From Streptomyces sp. 1222.5 (GTDB lineage: Bacteria > Actinomycetota > Actinomycetes > Streptomycetales > Streptomycetaceae), in NCBI RefSeq assembly GCF_900105245.1, contig NZ_FNSZ01000001.1:8598164-8662163 (forward strand): DNA of 64,000 nucleotides. Direction: 5' to 3'. This document shows, piece by piece, positions 8,764-16,901 of this stretch. Within the stretch, counting starts at the first letter, position 1. Each line of letters begins with the position of its first letter. The notes below the pieces were generated by a model, which had not been told where the DNA came from, ran no database searches, and saw only the letters and a list, made by a program, of their open reading frames with translations. The position numbers and the translations under genes were made by a program.

Positions 8764-9131
8764 ATGTTCGCTTCGGCGAGGTGGAGGACCTTTGTGCTGC
8801 ACGTCACTGCACGCACAGGCGACCACGTCACCGCGCGGCTGTCGGAAGACGTCGACCTCTGTTCGACACCCGGGCTGCGGGCAGTGGGCGACCGCATCAT
8901 CGATGAGGGCTGTCGGCACCACACCCTGGACGCGCACGACACCCACCGTATGGACGACACCGGCATCACCCTGCTCATCACCTGGTACTCACGCCTGGAA
9001 CCGCACGGCGGCACGCTGAGGGTGATTGAAGTCCAAGCCCCGTCCGCACTCTGCTCCTGCGGCTCGGCCTGGACACAGTCATGACCGTCACACCCCGCAC
9101 CGCCACTCCGGGCCACCCCGGCGGCGGCTGA
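8764..9131 (+). pseudogene. STAS-domain protein, frameshifted near its end
   Basis: From ATG 8764 the frame reads as a STAS protein (LHVTARTGDHVTARLSEDVD, then helix RAVGDRIIDEG). The motif region reads MDDTGITLLITWY instead of the usual D-S-S-G-L. After LRVIEV (about 9030) the expected STAS ending appears in another frame: SPVRTLLLRLGLDTVMTV, to a stop at 9129-9131. A single register change therefore disrupts the last 35 residues. It is divergent from the PP2C operon and next to a sigma-factor fragment, so it probably belonged to the same sigma network. Confidence 0.65.
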
Positions 9132-9183
9132 CGACGCCAGCTCATCCAGCCGACGGCCGCATGAGGCCCGACTCCGCAACCAG

Positions 9184-9400
9184 ACTGCGGGCGTCGGCAC
9201 GATCGGTCTGATCAAGGCCATCGACCGGTTCGAGCTGACCCGAGAGGGTCGAGTTCACCTCGTTCGCCGTCCCCTGCCTCGTGGGCGAGATCAAGCGGAT
9301 CTTCCGCGACACCACCTGGGCCGTGCATGTGCCGCGCCGACTGCAGGAGGCCCGCGTCCAACTCGCCCGCGCCGGTGAAGTGCTGCGGGCGGAGTATCTG
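9184..9400 (+). pseudogene. fragment of a SigB/SigF-type sigma factor
   Basis: Only the end of region 2 and part of region 3 survive. In one frame: TIGLIKAIDRFELTRE. One base later in register: VEFTSFAVPCLVGEIKRIFR, then TTWAVHVPRRLQEARVQLAR. These blocks are near-diagnostic for the SigB/F/G family of streptomycetes. The break falls at a GGG run around 9245-9248. The N-terminal part and region 4 are gone, so it cannot be functional. It lies just downstream of the broken STAS gene. Confidence 0.75.
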
Positions 9401-9666
9401 GTGCATCTGCACTTCGAGTGCGTCGGCTACGCCGACGGGCCTGCCCGGCTGCCTGCGGCGCGGCCGGGCGACCTGGGTCGCGATGCCGCGAAGCTATGCG
9501 GGCTGTGGTGCGTGGGATAGGAGCGGGCCGGCGGGCAGTTCACGCAAAATCTGCGCGCAAGGGCGTCGGTGAGAGTCTGGGAGCTCCTCGGACGCGACGG
9601 CCCGAGGAGCCCTGGGGCTGTGTTCTCAACCCCATTGCAGGGTGGGTAACCGAGCGATGGGAGTTC

Positions 9667-10198
9667 ATGCGCGGCTACAGGCTCGTCTGCCCGGGGTTCC
9701 GGCACCAGGGTGCAAGCGACGGCGGCACGGTCGTCGCCACACCGTGCCGCCTGGATTCGCTTGCGTACATGGGCGGGCGGCTGCTCAGCCGGTTCGGCCT
9801 GGGCCAGGGGGCCAAGCGGCGCGAGGCGGCCCGGGTCGAGAGTCGGCAGGCGGCGCACCGCGCGGTCCGCGCCTACTTCGCCGATGTCGGTGCCCGGGTG
9901 ATCTACCACGGGGAGCGGCGCATCACGCCGCGATCCTGGATGCGGCTCGCCCTTGGTCGCGGAGGCGCTGTCCGCGCGGCGGATCTCGGCGGACGCGGCC
10001 CGGGACTCAGGTCTCCTCCGGTGCGCGGCCGGGGCGCTGTCGGATAGCCGCGAACCGGCCGCCGTCCTGGACGCCCTTACCTACTCGGGTAACACCGCGA
10101 ACCTTGGCCCGGCCGCCAAGAAAGCGTCCAGCGTCCGGTTCTCCTATTCGGCGTGCTCATCGCACTCGGCTAATGAGGCGTGCAGGCTCCAACAGTGA
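9667..10198 (+). pseudogene. uncharacterised, probably frameshifted gene
   Basis: From ATG 9667 about 95 residues have normal streptomycete codon use (GGRLLSRFGLGQGAKRREAA, ending ERRITPRSWMRL). Near 9960 coding character moves to another frame (LVAEALSARRISADAARDSG, then AVLDALTYSGN) until about 10100. No domain was recognised. The antisense strand is also open, so this call is weak. Confidence 0.3.
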
Positions 10199-10354
10199 GT
10201 CTTTGTAAGCGCTGGTCGTCGTCGGGCGAGTAGCGTCGATTCCCTCCTCGGTTTATCGGTCGAACCGGCTGAGATAGCCTGGGAACATGATGGAGGTGAG
10301 CCGAGGTAGAGTCGCTTTCGCCGACGCCGGTCGTCATCGGGCAGCGGCGTCGCC

Positions 10355-10894
10355 ATGATCTGGGAAATGCTGGTCCTGGGTTTCGTACTCAGTCTCGACA
10401 ATTTCCGAGTATCGATCGCGCTCGGTATGGTCCCATTCGGGTTGAAGCGCGCGATGCAGGTCGCGCTGACCTTCGGACTATGGGACGCCGTCATGCCCTT
10501 GGTCGGGCTGTTGATCGGTCACCAGATCGGGGAATCCGTAGGGGACGTCGCCGATGTGGTGGGCGCGGCCGCGCTCGGCGGGTACGGTCTCTACCTCGTC
10601 ATCTCGTCCCTTCGGAACCCGGAGCCGGAGGAGTTGGACCACCCGTGGGCGTTGTTCGGCATTCCGTTGACGCTGAGCCTGGACAATTTGTTCGCCGGGG
10701 CGAGCCTGGGAGTTCTTGGTCTCTCGCCGTGGTTCTCGGCCGCCACCTTCGGCACGATGACGGCAGTGTTGTCGCTGGTCGGTCTGCAGCTCGGGCGGGC
10801 CGCGGCGCGCCTCATCCGGATCCGCTCGGACCTGCTGAGCGGAGTCACCTTGATCATCGCCGCTGCGGCGCTGCCGTTGTGGTTCGGCAACTGA
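10355..10894 (+). CDS. MntP-like manganese efflux pump (DUF204 family)
   Basis: A 179-residue protein with about six transmembrane segments in two homologous halves. The paired motifs LGFVLSLDNFRVSIALG and PLTLSLDNLFAGASLG fit the MntP/YtaF (DUF204) fold, in which the Asp residues line the metal path. Family members export Mn(II). It is convergent with the PQQ cluster, whose last gene (pqqE) ends 70 bases away. No close match to the yybP-ykoY manganese riboswitch could be confirmed in the 150-base leader. Whether it handles manganese or another metal is unknown. Confidence 0.8.
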   Translation: MIWEMLVLGFVLSLDNFRVSIALGMVPFGLKRAMQVALTFGLWDAVMPLVGLLIGHQIGESVGDVADVVGAAALGGYGLYLVISSLRNPEPEELDHPWALFGIPLTLSLDNLFAGASLGVLGLSPWFSAATFGTMTAVLSLVGLQLGRAAARLIRIRSDLLSGVTLIIAAAALPLWFGN

Positions 10895-10966
10895 CCCGCT
10901 CCGCCGCGAGGCGGCAGGCCTGCGGGCAAGGGGGGCAACGGAAGGTCGCCGACTTGCGAGTCAGCG

Positions 10967-12100
10967 TCAGCGCCCTCGATCGCCTTGCCGACCATGTGGA
11001 CGGGTGACAGATGGCAGGCCGGGTCGGTGCGGGCGGGGGATCAGCGGAGGATCGTCGGCCCGCGAGTCGGCGTTGGCGGCCTCGACCGCCCGGACGACGA
11101 TGTCGTGGTCGGGTGACAGGTAGCAGACCGGGTCGGTGCGGGCGGCGTCACCGGTGAGCAGGAACGCCTGGCAGCGGCACCCACCGAAGTCCAACTCCCG
11201 CCGGTAGCAGCTCCGGCAGGGCTCCGGCATCCAGTCGGTCCCCCGGAACGCGGTCATTATCGGGGACTCGGCCCAGATCCGCTCCAGCGGGTCGTCCCGC
11301 ACGCTGGCCCGCGGCAGCGGCAGGGGCTGGGCGGCCGGACAGGGCAGGACGTCGCCGTTCGGCGTTACGGTCAGTTGCCGGGAGGCCCAGCCGCCCATGC
11401 AGGGCTTGGGGAAGCGGCTGTAGTAGTCGGGGATGACGTAGATGACGTCCATGCGGTCCCGCAGCCGCTCGCGTGCCGCCCGCACGACGACTTCGGCCGC
11501 CTCGAGCTGGGCCCGGCTCGGCAGCAGCGCGTCACGGTTTCGCCAGGCCCATCCGTAGTACTGGGTGTTGGCCAGCTCCAGCCGGTCGGCGCCCACCTCC
11601 TCGGCCAGTCGGAGCACGTCGGCGACGCGGTCGATGTTGTGCCGGTGCAGCACCACGTTCATGGTGAGCGGCCAGCCCAGTTCTTTGACGATGCCCATCG
11701 CCTCGATCTTGCGTTGGAAGGAGGGGGTGCCGGCGATCCGGTCGGATACGGTCGGCTCGTCGGCCTGGATGCTGATCTGCACGTGGTCCAGGCCGGCGGC
11801 CCGTAGCTCCTCGGCCCTCGATCGCGAGAGCCCGAGGGCGCTGGTCACGAGGTTGGTGTAGAGGCCCTGGTCGTGGGCGTGCGCCACGATCTCCACGAGG
11901 TCGCGTCGCAGCAGTGGTTCCCCTCCCGACAGGTGGCACTGGAGGACGCCCAGGTCGTTTGCCTCGGTCAGCACGCGCCGCCACTCGTCGGTGGTCAGCT
12001 CGTCCTGGTAACCGGCCATGTTCAGCGGGTTGGAGCAGTACGGGCAGGCAAGCGGGCACCGGTAGGTGAGCTCGGCGAGCAATCCGAACGGGCTATCCAT
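10967..12100 (-). CDS. pqqE: PqqE, radical SAM PQQ synthase
   Basis: A 377-residue radical SAM enzyme. The [4Fe-4S]-SAM motif CPLACPYC (CxxxCxxC) is at residues 15-22, followed by HLSGGEPLLRRDL. The C-terminal SPASM-like region has Cys clusters (PCMGGWASR, NGDVLPCPAAQ, PCRSCYRRELDFGGCRCQ) for auxiliary clusters. PqqE joins the Glu and Tyr side chains of PqqA in the first committed step of PQQ synthesis, with PqqD as chaperone. Its start overlaps the end of pqqD by 8 bases. It is the last gene of the island. The C-terminal tail of about 20 residues is Arg/Pro-rich and probably not part of the fold. Confidence 0.95.
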   Translation of the reverse strand: MDSPFGLLAELTYRCPLACPYCSNPLNMAGYQDELTTDEWRRVLTEANDLGVLQCHLSGGEPLLRRDLVEIVAHAHDQGLYTNLVTSALGLSRSRAEELRAAGLDHVQISIQADEPTVSDRIAGTPSFQRKIEAMGIVKELGWPLTMNVVLHRHNIDRVADVLRLAEEVGADRLELANTQYYGWAWRNRDALLPSRAQLEAAEVVVRAARERLRDRMDVIYVIPDYYSRFPKPCMGGWASRQLTVTPNGDVLPCPAAQPLPLPRASVRDDPLERIWAESPIMTAFRGTDWMPEPCRSCYRRELDFGGCRCQAFLLTGDAARTDPVCYLSPDHDIVVRAVEAANADSRADDPPLIPRPHRPGLPSVTRPHGRQGDRGR

Positions 12101-12422
12101 CGGTGAGCTCCAGCCAGCGCCGGGAGACGAGCCGGGTCAAGAACTGTCGCACCTCGTCCTCGGAGACGGTCTCATAGCGCGCGCCCAGCTCGGTGACGAT
12201 CTCGGCCACGGTGTGCCGCCCGTCGCACAACTCGATGACAGCCGCGCCGCTGCCGTTCAGTACCACCACCGTCTCGGGGTGCAGCAGAATCCGGCGCCTC
12301 CTGGTCCGGCAGAAGGTCAGCCGGACGTGGCGCGCCAACCGGGGCCGGTCAACGGCCGATACTCCGACGGCGGGTCGGCTACTGGTACCGGTCTGGGTCG
12401 TTCCGGTGTGGGTCGGGTCCAT
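12093..12422 (-). CDS. pqqD: PqqD, PqqA-binding peptide chaperone
   Basis: A 109-residue PqqD protein, from ATG 12422. The RiPP-recognition fold begins at RPRLARHVRLTFCRTRRRRI and continues through LLHPETVVVLNGSGAAVIEL, CDGRHTVAEIV and FLTRLVSRRWLEL. The first 25 residues (Thr/Gly-rich) are an extra N-terminal extension. PqqD presents PqqA to PqqE. It starts 3 bases after the pqqC stop and overlaps pqqE, so the three are translationally linked. Confidence 0.92.
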   Translation of the reverse strand: MDPTHTGTTQTGTSSRPAVGVSAVDRPRLARHVRLTFCRTRRRRILLHPETVVVLNGSGAAVIELCDGRHTVAEIVTELGARYETVSEDEVRQFLTRLVSRRWLELTDG

Positions 12423-12424
12423 GG

Positions 12425-13123
12425 TCACTCCGGGTAGGCCTGGTCGATGGCGTCCATCAGGCTCCACAGGACGTCGCACTTGAACGACAGCGCGTCGACG
12501 GCACGCGCCTGGGACTCGGCGGAGAGGCAGTGCGCGGTGACCACCTGGAGGGCGTGTTCACAGTCGCGGGGGGCCTGCTCCAGGCGGGAGCGGAAGTAGG
12601 CAAGGCCCTCGGGGTCGATCCACGGGTACCAGCGTTCGAATGCCTGCAGCCGCGCCGCCATCAGGTCGGGCGCGAACAGCTCCGTGAGCGAGGACGCCAC
12701 TGCCTCTACCCACGGGCGGGTCCGGGTGAAGTTCACGTAGGCGTCGACGGCGAACCGCGCAGCGGGTACCAGGTGCCGGTGGTCGCGGACCTCCTCGCGG
12801 GTCAGCCCCGTGGCCTCGCCGAGTCGGAGCCATGCCTCGATGCCGCCCTCGCCGTCGGCGGTACCGTCGTGGTCGATGATCCGTCGGATCCAGCGGCGGC
12901 GGACATCGAGGTCGGGGCAGTTGGAGAGGATCGCGGCGTCTTTGCGGGGGATGTTCTCCTGGTAGTAGAAGCGGTTGGCGACCCAGCCACGGATCTGCCG
13001 GCGGCTGAGCCTGCCGGCGTTCATCCGGACGTGGAACGGGTGCTGGTCGTGGTATTGCCGCGAGTGGGCCCGCAGCGTCTCGACGAAGTCGTCGGCGCCG
13101 GTTCGCGTGGTTGTTGTCGTCAC
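12425..13123 (-). CDS. pqqC: PqqC, cofactor-free PQQ-forming oxidase
   Basis: A 232-residue PqqC protein. Family blocks are present: HPFHVRMNAGRLSRRQIRGW, ANRFYYQENIPRKDAAILSN, RRIIDHDG, HCLSAESQARAVDALSFKCD and VLWSLMDAIDQAY. PqqC carries out the last step, ring closure and eight-electron oxidation of AHQQ by O2, releasing H2O2. It lies 4 bases after pqqB and 2 bases before pqqD. The length is typical. Confidence 0.95.
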   Translation of the reverse strand: MTTTTTRTGADDFVETLRAHSRQYHDQHPFHVRMNAGRLSRRQIRGWVANRFYYQENIPRKDAAILSNCPDLDVRRRWIRRIIDHDGTADGEGGIEAWLRLGEATGLTREEVRDHRHLVPAARFAVDAYVNFTRTRPWVEAVASSLTELFAPDLMAARLQAFERWYPWIDPEGLAYFRSRLEQAPRDCEHALQVVTAHCLSAESQARAVDALSFKCDVLWSLMDAIDQAYPE

Positions 13124-13127
13124 GGCT

Positions 13128-14015
13128 CTACACCTGGACCTCGAGGCCGTCCATGGCCACTTCCATGCCGCTCTCCTCCACGGTACGCCGTTCGGGTGTG
13201 TCCTCCAGGAGGATGGGGTTGGTGTTGTTCATGTGCACGAAGATCGTCCGTCCCGCGCCCAGCGAGGGGAGTTGCGCCAGGCTGCCGTTCGGGCCGTCCA
13301 TGGGCAGGTGGCCCATCTCCCGGGACGTCTTGCCGGACAGGCCGAGTCGGACGAGTTCGTTGTCGCGCCAGCAGGTCCCGTCGATCAACAGGCATGTGCA
13401 GTCCTCGATCTCCACACGCAGCGCCGGCGTCAGCGATTGCACTCCGGGCAGGTACACCAGCGTTCCCCCGCTGCTCTGGTCGGTCAGCCGGTAGCCCACG
13501 ACGCGACCATGGTCGACCCCGGCTCCGAACCGGGCGCGTTTGGTGGTGGGTACGTCGAAAACCCGGCAGGACAGCCCGTCCGCCAAGGCGAGGTCGGCGC
13601 CGGGGGTCGCTGCACGCCACTCGACCGGGCAGTAGCGCTCGAGCGTGCGCAGAATTCCCGAGCCGTCACGCAGTGTCTTGCGCGTGGCCGGTGTGGTGTA
13701 CAGCCGCAGGGCGCGGGCCTCGCGCAACAAAAGCAGGCCGAGCGTGTGGTCCAGCTCGGCGTCGGTGAGCAGCGCCGCCTCCAGCGGCGTTGTCCGGTCG
13801 CCGCGCGGGTGCAGGGCGGGGAAGGCCTCGATCTGGGTGCGGACGTCGGGTGAGGCGTTGATGAGGAACCACCGGCGCCGGTCGGCGCTGACCGCGACCG
13901 ACGACTGGGTGCGCGCGAGGCCGGCCCGGGAGCGGACCGCGGCGCACACCGGGCAGCTGCAGTTCCATTGCGGGGAGCCGCCGCCCGCTGCCGAGCCCAG
14001 TACGCGCAGCAACAC
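13128..14015 (-). CDS. pqqB: PqqB, metallo-beta-lactamase-fold hydroxylase
   Basis: A 295-residue PqqB. It begins LRVLGSAAGGGSPQWNCSC with the N-terminal Cys pair that binds structural zinc, continues WFLINASPDVRTQI, the metal-site loop LLTDAELDHTLGLLLLREA, and FVHMNNTNPIL near the end. PqqB is the iron-dependent hydroxylase acting on the Glu-Tyr intermediate. It is preceded by 110 bases carrying a strong hairpin that separates it from pqqA. Confidence 0.95.
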   Translation of the reverse strand: MLLRVLGSAAGGGSPQWNCSCPVCAAVRSRAGLARTQSSVAVSADRRRWFLINASPDVRTQIEAFPALHPRGDRTTPLEAALLTDAELDHTLGLLLLREARALRLYTTPATRKTLRDGSGILRTLERYCPVEWRAATPGADLALADGLSCRVFDVPTTKRARFGAGVDHGRVVGYRLTDQSSGGTLVYLPGVQSLTPALRVEIEDCTCLLIDGTCWRDNELVRLGLSGKTSREMGHLPMDGPNGSLAQLPSLGAGRTIFVHMNNTNPILLEDTPERRTVEESGMEVAMDGLEVQV

Positions 14016-14051
14016 GCCAGCACTCCGTTCGCCGAAGATCCGGGTCCGTGG

Positions 14052-14079
14052 CCGGCACGGCCGTCCGCGGCCGTGCCGG
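14052..14079 (-). terminator. hairpin between pqqA and pqqB
   Basis: A perfect 11-bp GC stem (CCGGCACGGCC with GGCCGTGCCGG) with a 6-base loop lies 46 bases after the pqqA stop and 37 bases before the pqqB start. There is no T-run. It probably acts as a partial terminator or RNA stabiliser, so that the peptide substrate is made in excess over the enzymes. Confidence 0.65.
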
Positions 14080-14124
14080 GCTGTCCGGGGGCGCCGGACC
14101 AGGTCAGGCGCCGCCCCGGATCCG

Positions 14125-14256
14125 CTACTCCTCCAACCGATCGAGGTACATGGTCACCTCGGCCGCGACGGCGATCTCGTCGAACTCGGGCGTCTCCCAC
14201 GCGGCGAGTTGAGATTCCGTCTCGGCGGTCTCCCACACGGTGAGCTGAGATTCCAT
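14125..14256 (-). CDS. pqqA: PqqA, PQQ precursor peptide
   Basis: A 43-residue peptide starting at ATG 14256 after GAGGAGGTGAATCC. The conserved Glu-x3-Tyr pair that becomes PQQ is in the segment AAEVTMYLDRLEE (E33 and Y37). The N-terminal half is an internal duplication: ESQLTVWET and ESQLAAWET are 12 residues apart, and only the second copy continues into the usual leader PEFDEIAV. The gene lies 48 bases after the PQQ dehydrogenase stop and before pqqB, as in other pqq operons. The extra copy makes the peptide longer than the commonly cited 20-30 residues. Confidence 0.93.
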   Translation of the reverse strand: MESQLTVWETAETESQLAAWETPEFDEIAVAAEVTMYLDRLEE

Positions 14257-14303
14257 GGATTCACCTCCTCTCTGCCCGGACTGCGGCAGGCTCCGGTCAT
14301 GCG

Positions 14304-16013
14304 CTACGACGATTCAGGGAGGGCGAAGACGAGCAGGGCGCTTCCGTGCCCCGCGCCGAGCATGCCGGGGAGGAATCCCTCGGCCCAACCGCCCCAACCG
14401 ACCGGCACGGCGATGTACTGCCTGTCGTCCACCATGTAGGTGCTCGGGCTGCTGTGGTGGCCGCTTCCGCACTGGAACTGCCACAACAGCTCGCCGGTGC
14501 GGGCGTCGAGCGCGTTGAACTCCCCGGAGGCTTCACCGGCGAACACCAGGTCGCCGCCGGTGGCCAGCACCGAGGCGCACATCGGGAGTTCGTTGCGCCA
14601 GCGCCACTTCTCCTCACCGCCTGCGTCGAACGCGCTGATGGACCCTGCCATGTCCTCGATGTCCACCTGAACGCCCGCACCCCAGTACGGAATGCTCTCC
14701 TTGAACTCCCGGCGTCGCCGCGTGGCCGTGGCGCCGGTGTCCTGGACCGGGACGTAGAAGAGCTGGGTCTTCGGGCTGTAGGCCGCATGGGTCCATTCCT
14801 TGGCGCCGGCCGGACCGGGGTAGAAGTGGACCGGTTCTCCCTCCTTGTCCGGGTACAGCTTGGCCGTCACCTGGCCGTCCCTCGTGATCGCCCCCCAGGT
14901 GATCCGGTCCACGAACGGGGTGATCTGTACTCTCTCGCCGTTCGTCCGATCGAGTACGAAGAAGTAGCCGTTCTTGTCGAAGTGCCCGAGCAGTTTGCGC
15001 CCGTCGTGCTCGAACAGGATGCACTCGGCGATGCTGTCGTAGTCCCACAAGTCGTGCGGAGTGCACTGGTAGTGCCAGCGGATCTGACCGCTGTCCACGT
15101 CGACGGCGATGATGCTGTCCGTGAAGAGGTTGTCGCCCTCGCGGACACCTCCGTCGAAGTCGGGCGCCGGGTTGCCGGTGCCGACGTACAGGAGGTTCGT
15201 CTCCGGGTCGAAGGTGCCGGTGACCCAGCAGTTCGCCCCGCCCCGTGCCCAGGCCTCGCCGTCGGCGGGCCAGGTCTCCGAGCCGGGTTCCCCGGGCTTC
15301 GGCACGGTGTAGCTGCGCCATTGGTGCTCGCCGGTCTCGAGGTCGAACGCGTCGAGGTGGCCGCGCACGCCGAACTCACCGCCAGAACTTCCCACGATGA
15401 CCATGTTCTTCACGATCAGCGGGGCGACCGTGGCGCTCTCCCCGGCTCGGACGTCTCCGTAGGTCTTGTCCCAGACCCGCTTGCCGGTGGTGGCGTCGAG
15501 CGCGAGCACACGGGCGTTCGCCGTGACGAAGAAGACCTTCCCCTGAGCCACGGCGACCCCGCGGTTCACGTTCCCGCAGCACAAGGACACGTCGAAGGGG
15601 ACCGCATGCTTGTACCGCCAGATCTCCACACCCGTCTTCGCGTCAAGGGCCCAGACCCAGCCGTCCCAGCCGGAGAGGAACATGACCCCGTCGACGACGA
15701 TCGGGGTTGCCTCGAACGAATAGGTCGACGCGCCCGCGATCAGGCCGGTCGTGCCGGCCTGGAAGACCCAAGCGGGGACCATGCGCTTGACGTTCTCCGT
15801 GTTGATCTGATCCAGCGGGCTGTACCGCTGCCCGTTGTAGGCGCCGTAGTAGGTAAGCCAGTTCTGGGGTTCCTCGCGGGCGTTGAGTATGCGTTCGTAG
15901 TCGACGCCGGCCACTACCGGCGGCGCGACCTCCCCGCCCGCGACTTTGCCGCTCAGGGCTCCCTGATCGACAGCCTCACCTGCGTCGACGTAGTCGGCGT
16001 AGTCGACGGTCAT
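14304..16013 (-). CDS. PQQ-dependent alcohol dehydrogenase with lanthanide-type active site
   Basis: A 569-residue eight-bladed quinoprotein of the methanol/ethanol dehydrogenase family. The ATG at 16013 is preferred because AGGAGGTGGAGGAA lies just upstream; a GTG three codons earlier is the alternative. Marks: adjacent Cys145-Cys146 (DVSLCCGNVNRG, the vicinal disulfide over PQQ), E213 in GGEFGVRG, N261 in GGANCWVTG, catalytic D324 and the extra D326 in HDLWDYDS. Asp two residues after the catalytic Asp is the known mark of lanthanide-dependent (XoxF/PedH-type) enzymes. No Sec or Tat signal peptide is visible: the N-terminus is acidic (MTVDYADYVDAGEA), unlike periplasmic relatives. No cytochrome domain is fused. 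Confidence 0.93.
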   Translation of the reverse strand: MTVDYADYVDAGEAVDQGALSGKVAGGEVAPPVVAGVDYERILNAREEPQNWLTYYGAYNGQRYSPLDQINTENVKRMVPAWVFQAGTTGLIAGASTYSFEATPIVVDGVMFLSGWDGWVWALDAKTGVEIWRYKHAVPFDVSLCCGNVNRGVAVAQGKVFFVTANARVLALDATTGKRVWDKTYGDVRAGESATVAPLIVKNMVIVGSSGGEFGVRGHLDAFDLETGEHQWRSYTVPKPGEPGSETWPADGEAWARGGANCWVTGTFDPETNLLYVGTGNPAPDFDGGVREGDNLFTDSIIAVDVDSGQIRWHYQCTPHDLWDYDSIAECILFEHDGRKLLGHFDKNGYFFVLDRTNGERVQITPFVDRITWGAITRDGQVTAKLYPDKEGEPVHFYPGPAGAKEWTHAAYSPKTQLFYVPVQDTGATATRRRREFKESIPYWGAGVQVDIEDMAGSISAFDAGGEEKWRWRNELPMCASVLATGGDLVFAGEASGEFNALDARTGELLWQFQCGSGHHSSPSTYMVDDRQYIAVPVGWGGWAEGFLPGMLGAGHGSALLVFALPESS

Positions 16014-16035
16014 TTCCTCCACCTCCTACTTGTTC

Positions 16036-16497
16036 CTACGGCCGCGGCTGTTCGGGACGGTCGAGGCGAGCCTCTGGCGGAGCGTCCCCCAGGACGACGA
16101 TGGCCCCGGTCAGCCCCCGCCCCTCGTCGTTGCCGGTGGGCGAGGCGTACCAGTAGTAGCCCGGCCCGTCGAGGTTGAGGTGCGCGTGTCCGTGCGAATG
16201 GTTCACCAACCAGATGAACTTCCGGTCGCCATTGCTCGGCAGGAGCGCGCAGTGCGTGTTCTGGTCGTCGTTGACGAGCTCCAGCTCGATATCGCCTCCG
16301 TGAGGCATGACCAGAATGGAGGGATCAAAGGTCAGCTCATCCGGGTGGATGCGAATGGTGGCCTCCATGTGGCCATCCGATTTCTCGGTGGCCTGCCCGA
16401 TGCTTCCGGTTCCCAGCACTTGCCCCAGCGCTGCTTTGTTCTGCGCGGCCAACCCGATCTTGTCCAGCAGGTCGGCTCGCTCCTGCGCGTTCGTCAT
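16036..16497 (-). CDS. cupredoxin-like PQQ-associated protein
   Basis: A 153-residue protein. ATG 16497 is preferred (GGGGAG upstream) over a TTG 13 codons earlier. After a short helical N-terminus the chain is a cupredoxin-like beta sandwich: SILVMPHGGDIELELVNDD, NTHCALLPS and DGPGYYWYASPTGN. The classical C-x-H-x-M type-1 copper loop is not obvious, although several His residues (NHSHGHAH) are near the middle. It resembles the small proteins encoded beside mycobacterial PQQ dehydrogenases (MSMEG_3727 type). It lies 22 bases upstream of the dehydrogenase in one transcript and is probably its electron-transfer partner or maturation factor (inference). No signal peptide is seen. Confidence 0.75.
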   Translation of the reverse strand: MTNAQERADLLDKIGLAAQNKAALGQVLGTGSIGQATEKSDGHMEATIRIHPDELTFDPSILVMPHGGDIELELVNDDQNTHCALLPSNGDRKFIWLVNHSHGHAHLNLDGPGYYWYASPTGNDEGRGLTGAIVVLGDAPPEARLDRPEQPRP

Positions 16498-16618
16498 AAG
16501 GGCTTCACTCCCCTCATCCCGAATCTCTGCGTCCAATTCGCATAAGTCGCGCTGACGGAGTCACCTCGCTGACCGGGCGTAATCACTCGGCAGGAATATT
16601 CCCTCCGAATTGCAAGCC

Positions 16619-16706
16619 CGCTACGCCGAATGAATCGGACCGAGAAGGGTGGGAAATTTGTACTCAAAAAGTACGCTACGCCGGATGAATAACACCGACA
16701 AGGGTG
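16619..16706 (-). promoter_or_regulatory. pair of 33-bp direct repeats upstream of the PQQ operon
   Basis: Two imperfect copies, 16619-16651 and 16674-16706, match at 28 of 33 positions; both begin CGCTACGCCG and end AAGGGTG. They are 55 bp apart in the AT-richer, gene-free stretch (16540-16900) upstream of the PQQ-associated gene. Their location suggests sites for a regulator, possibly the LytTR protein of the cluster. Confidence 0.55.
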
Positions 16707-16901
16707 AGCGCCAGTTCGGGCGACTCGTGCCGCTCGTCCGCGACCAGCTACCGTTCGCACCCGAATAGCCGCCGTTGGGAGGAGCCGACCACACTGCACC
16801 GCGTCGCGCCGGGGCCGGCCGCAGACTCACACAGCCGTCGCCGATCAACACGCGTTGACCGGTCTCCAAGGCTCTCCTGGTGTCTCGACCTCGATGGAGG
16901 A

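Noticed and set aside
10200..10354. Possible yybP-ykoY manganese riboswitch upstream of the MntP-like gene
   Set aside because: A GAGTAGC-like core is present, but the paired stems and conserved loops of the riboswitch could not be aligned. A covariance-model search would be needed.
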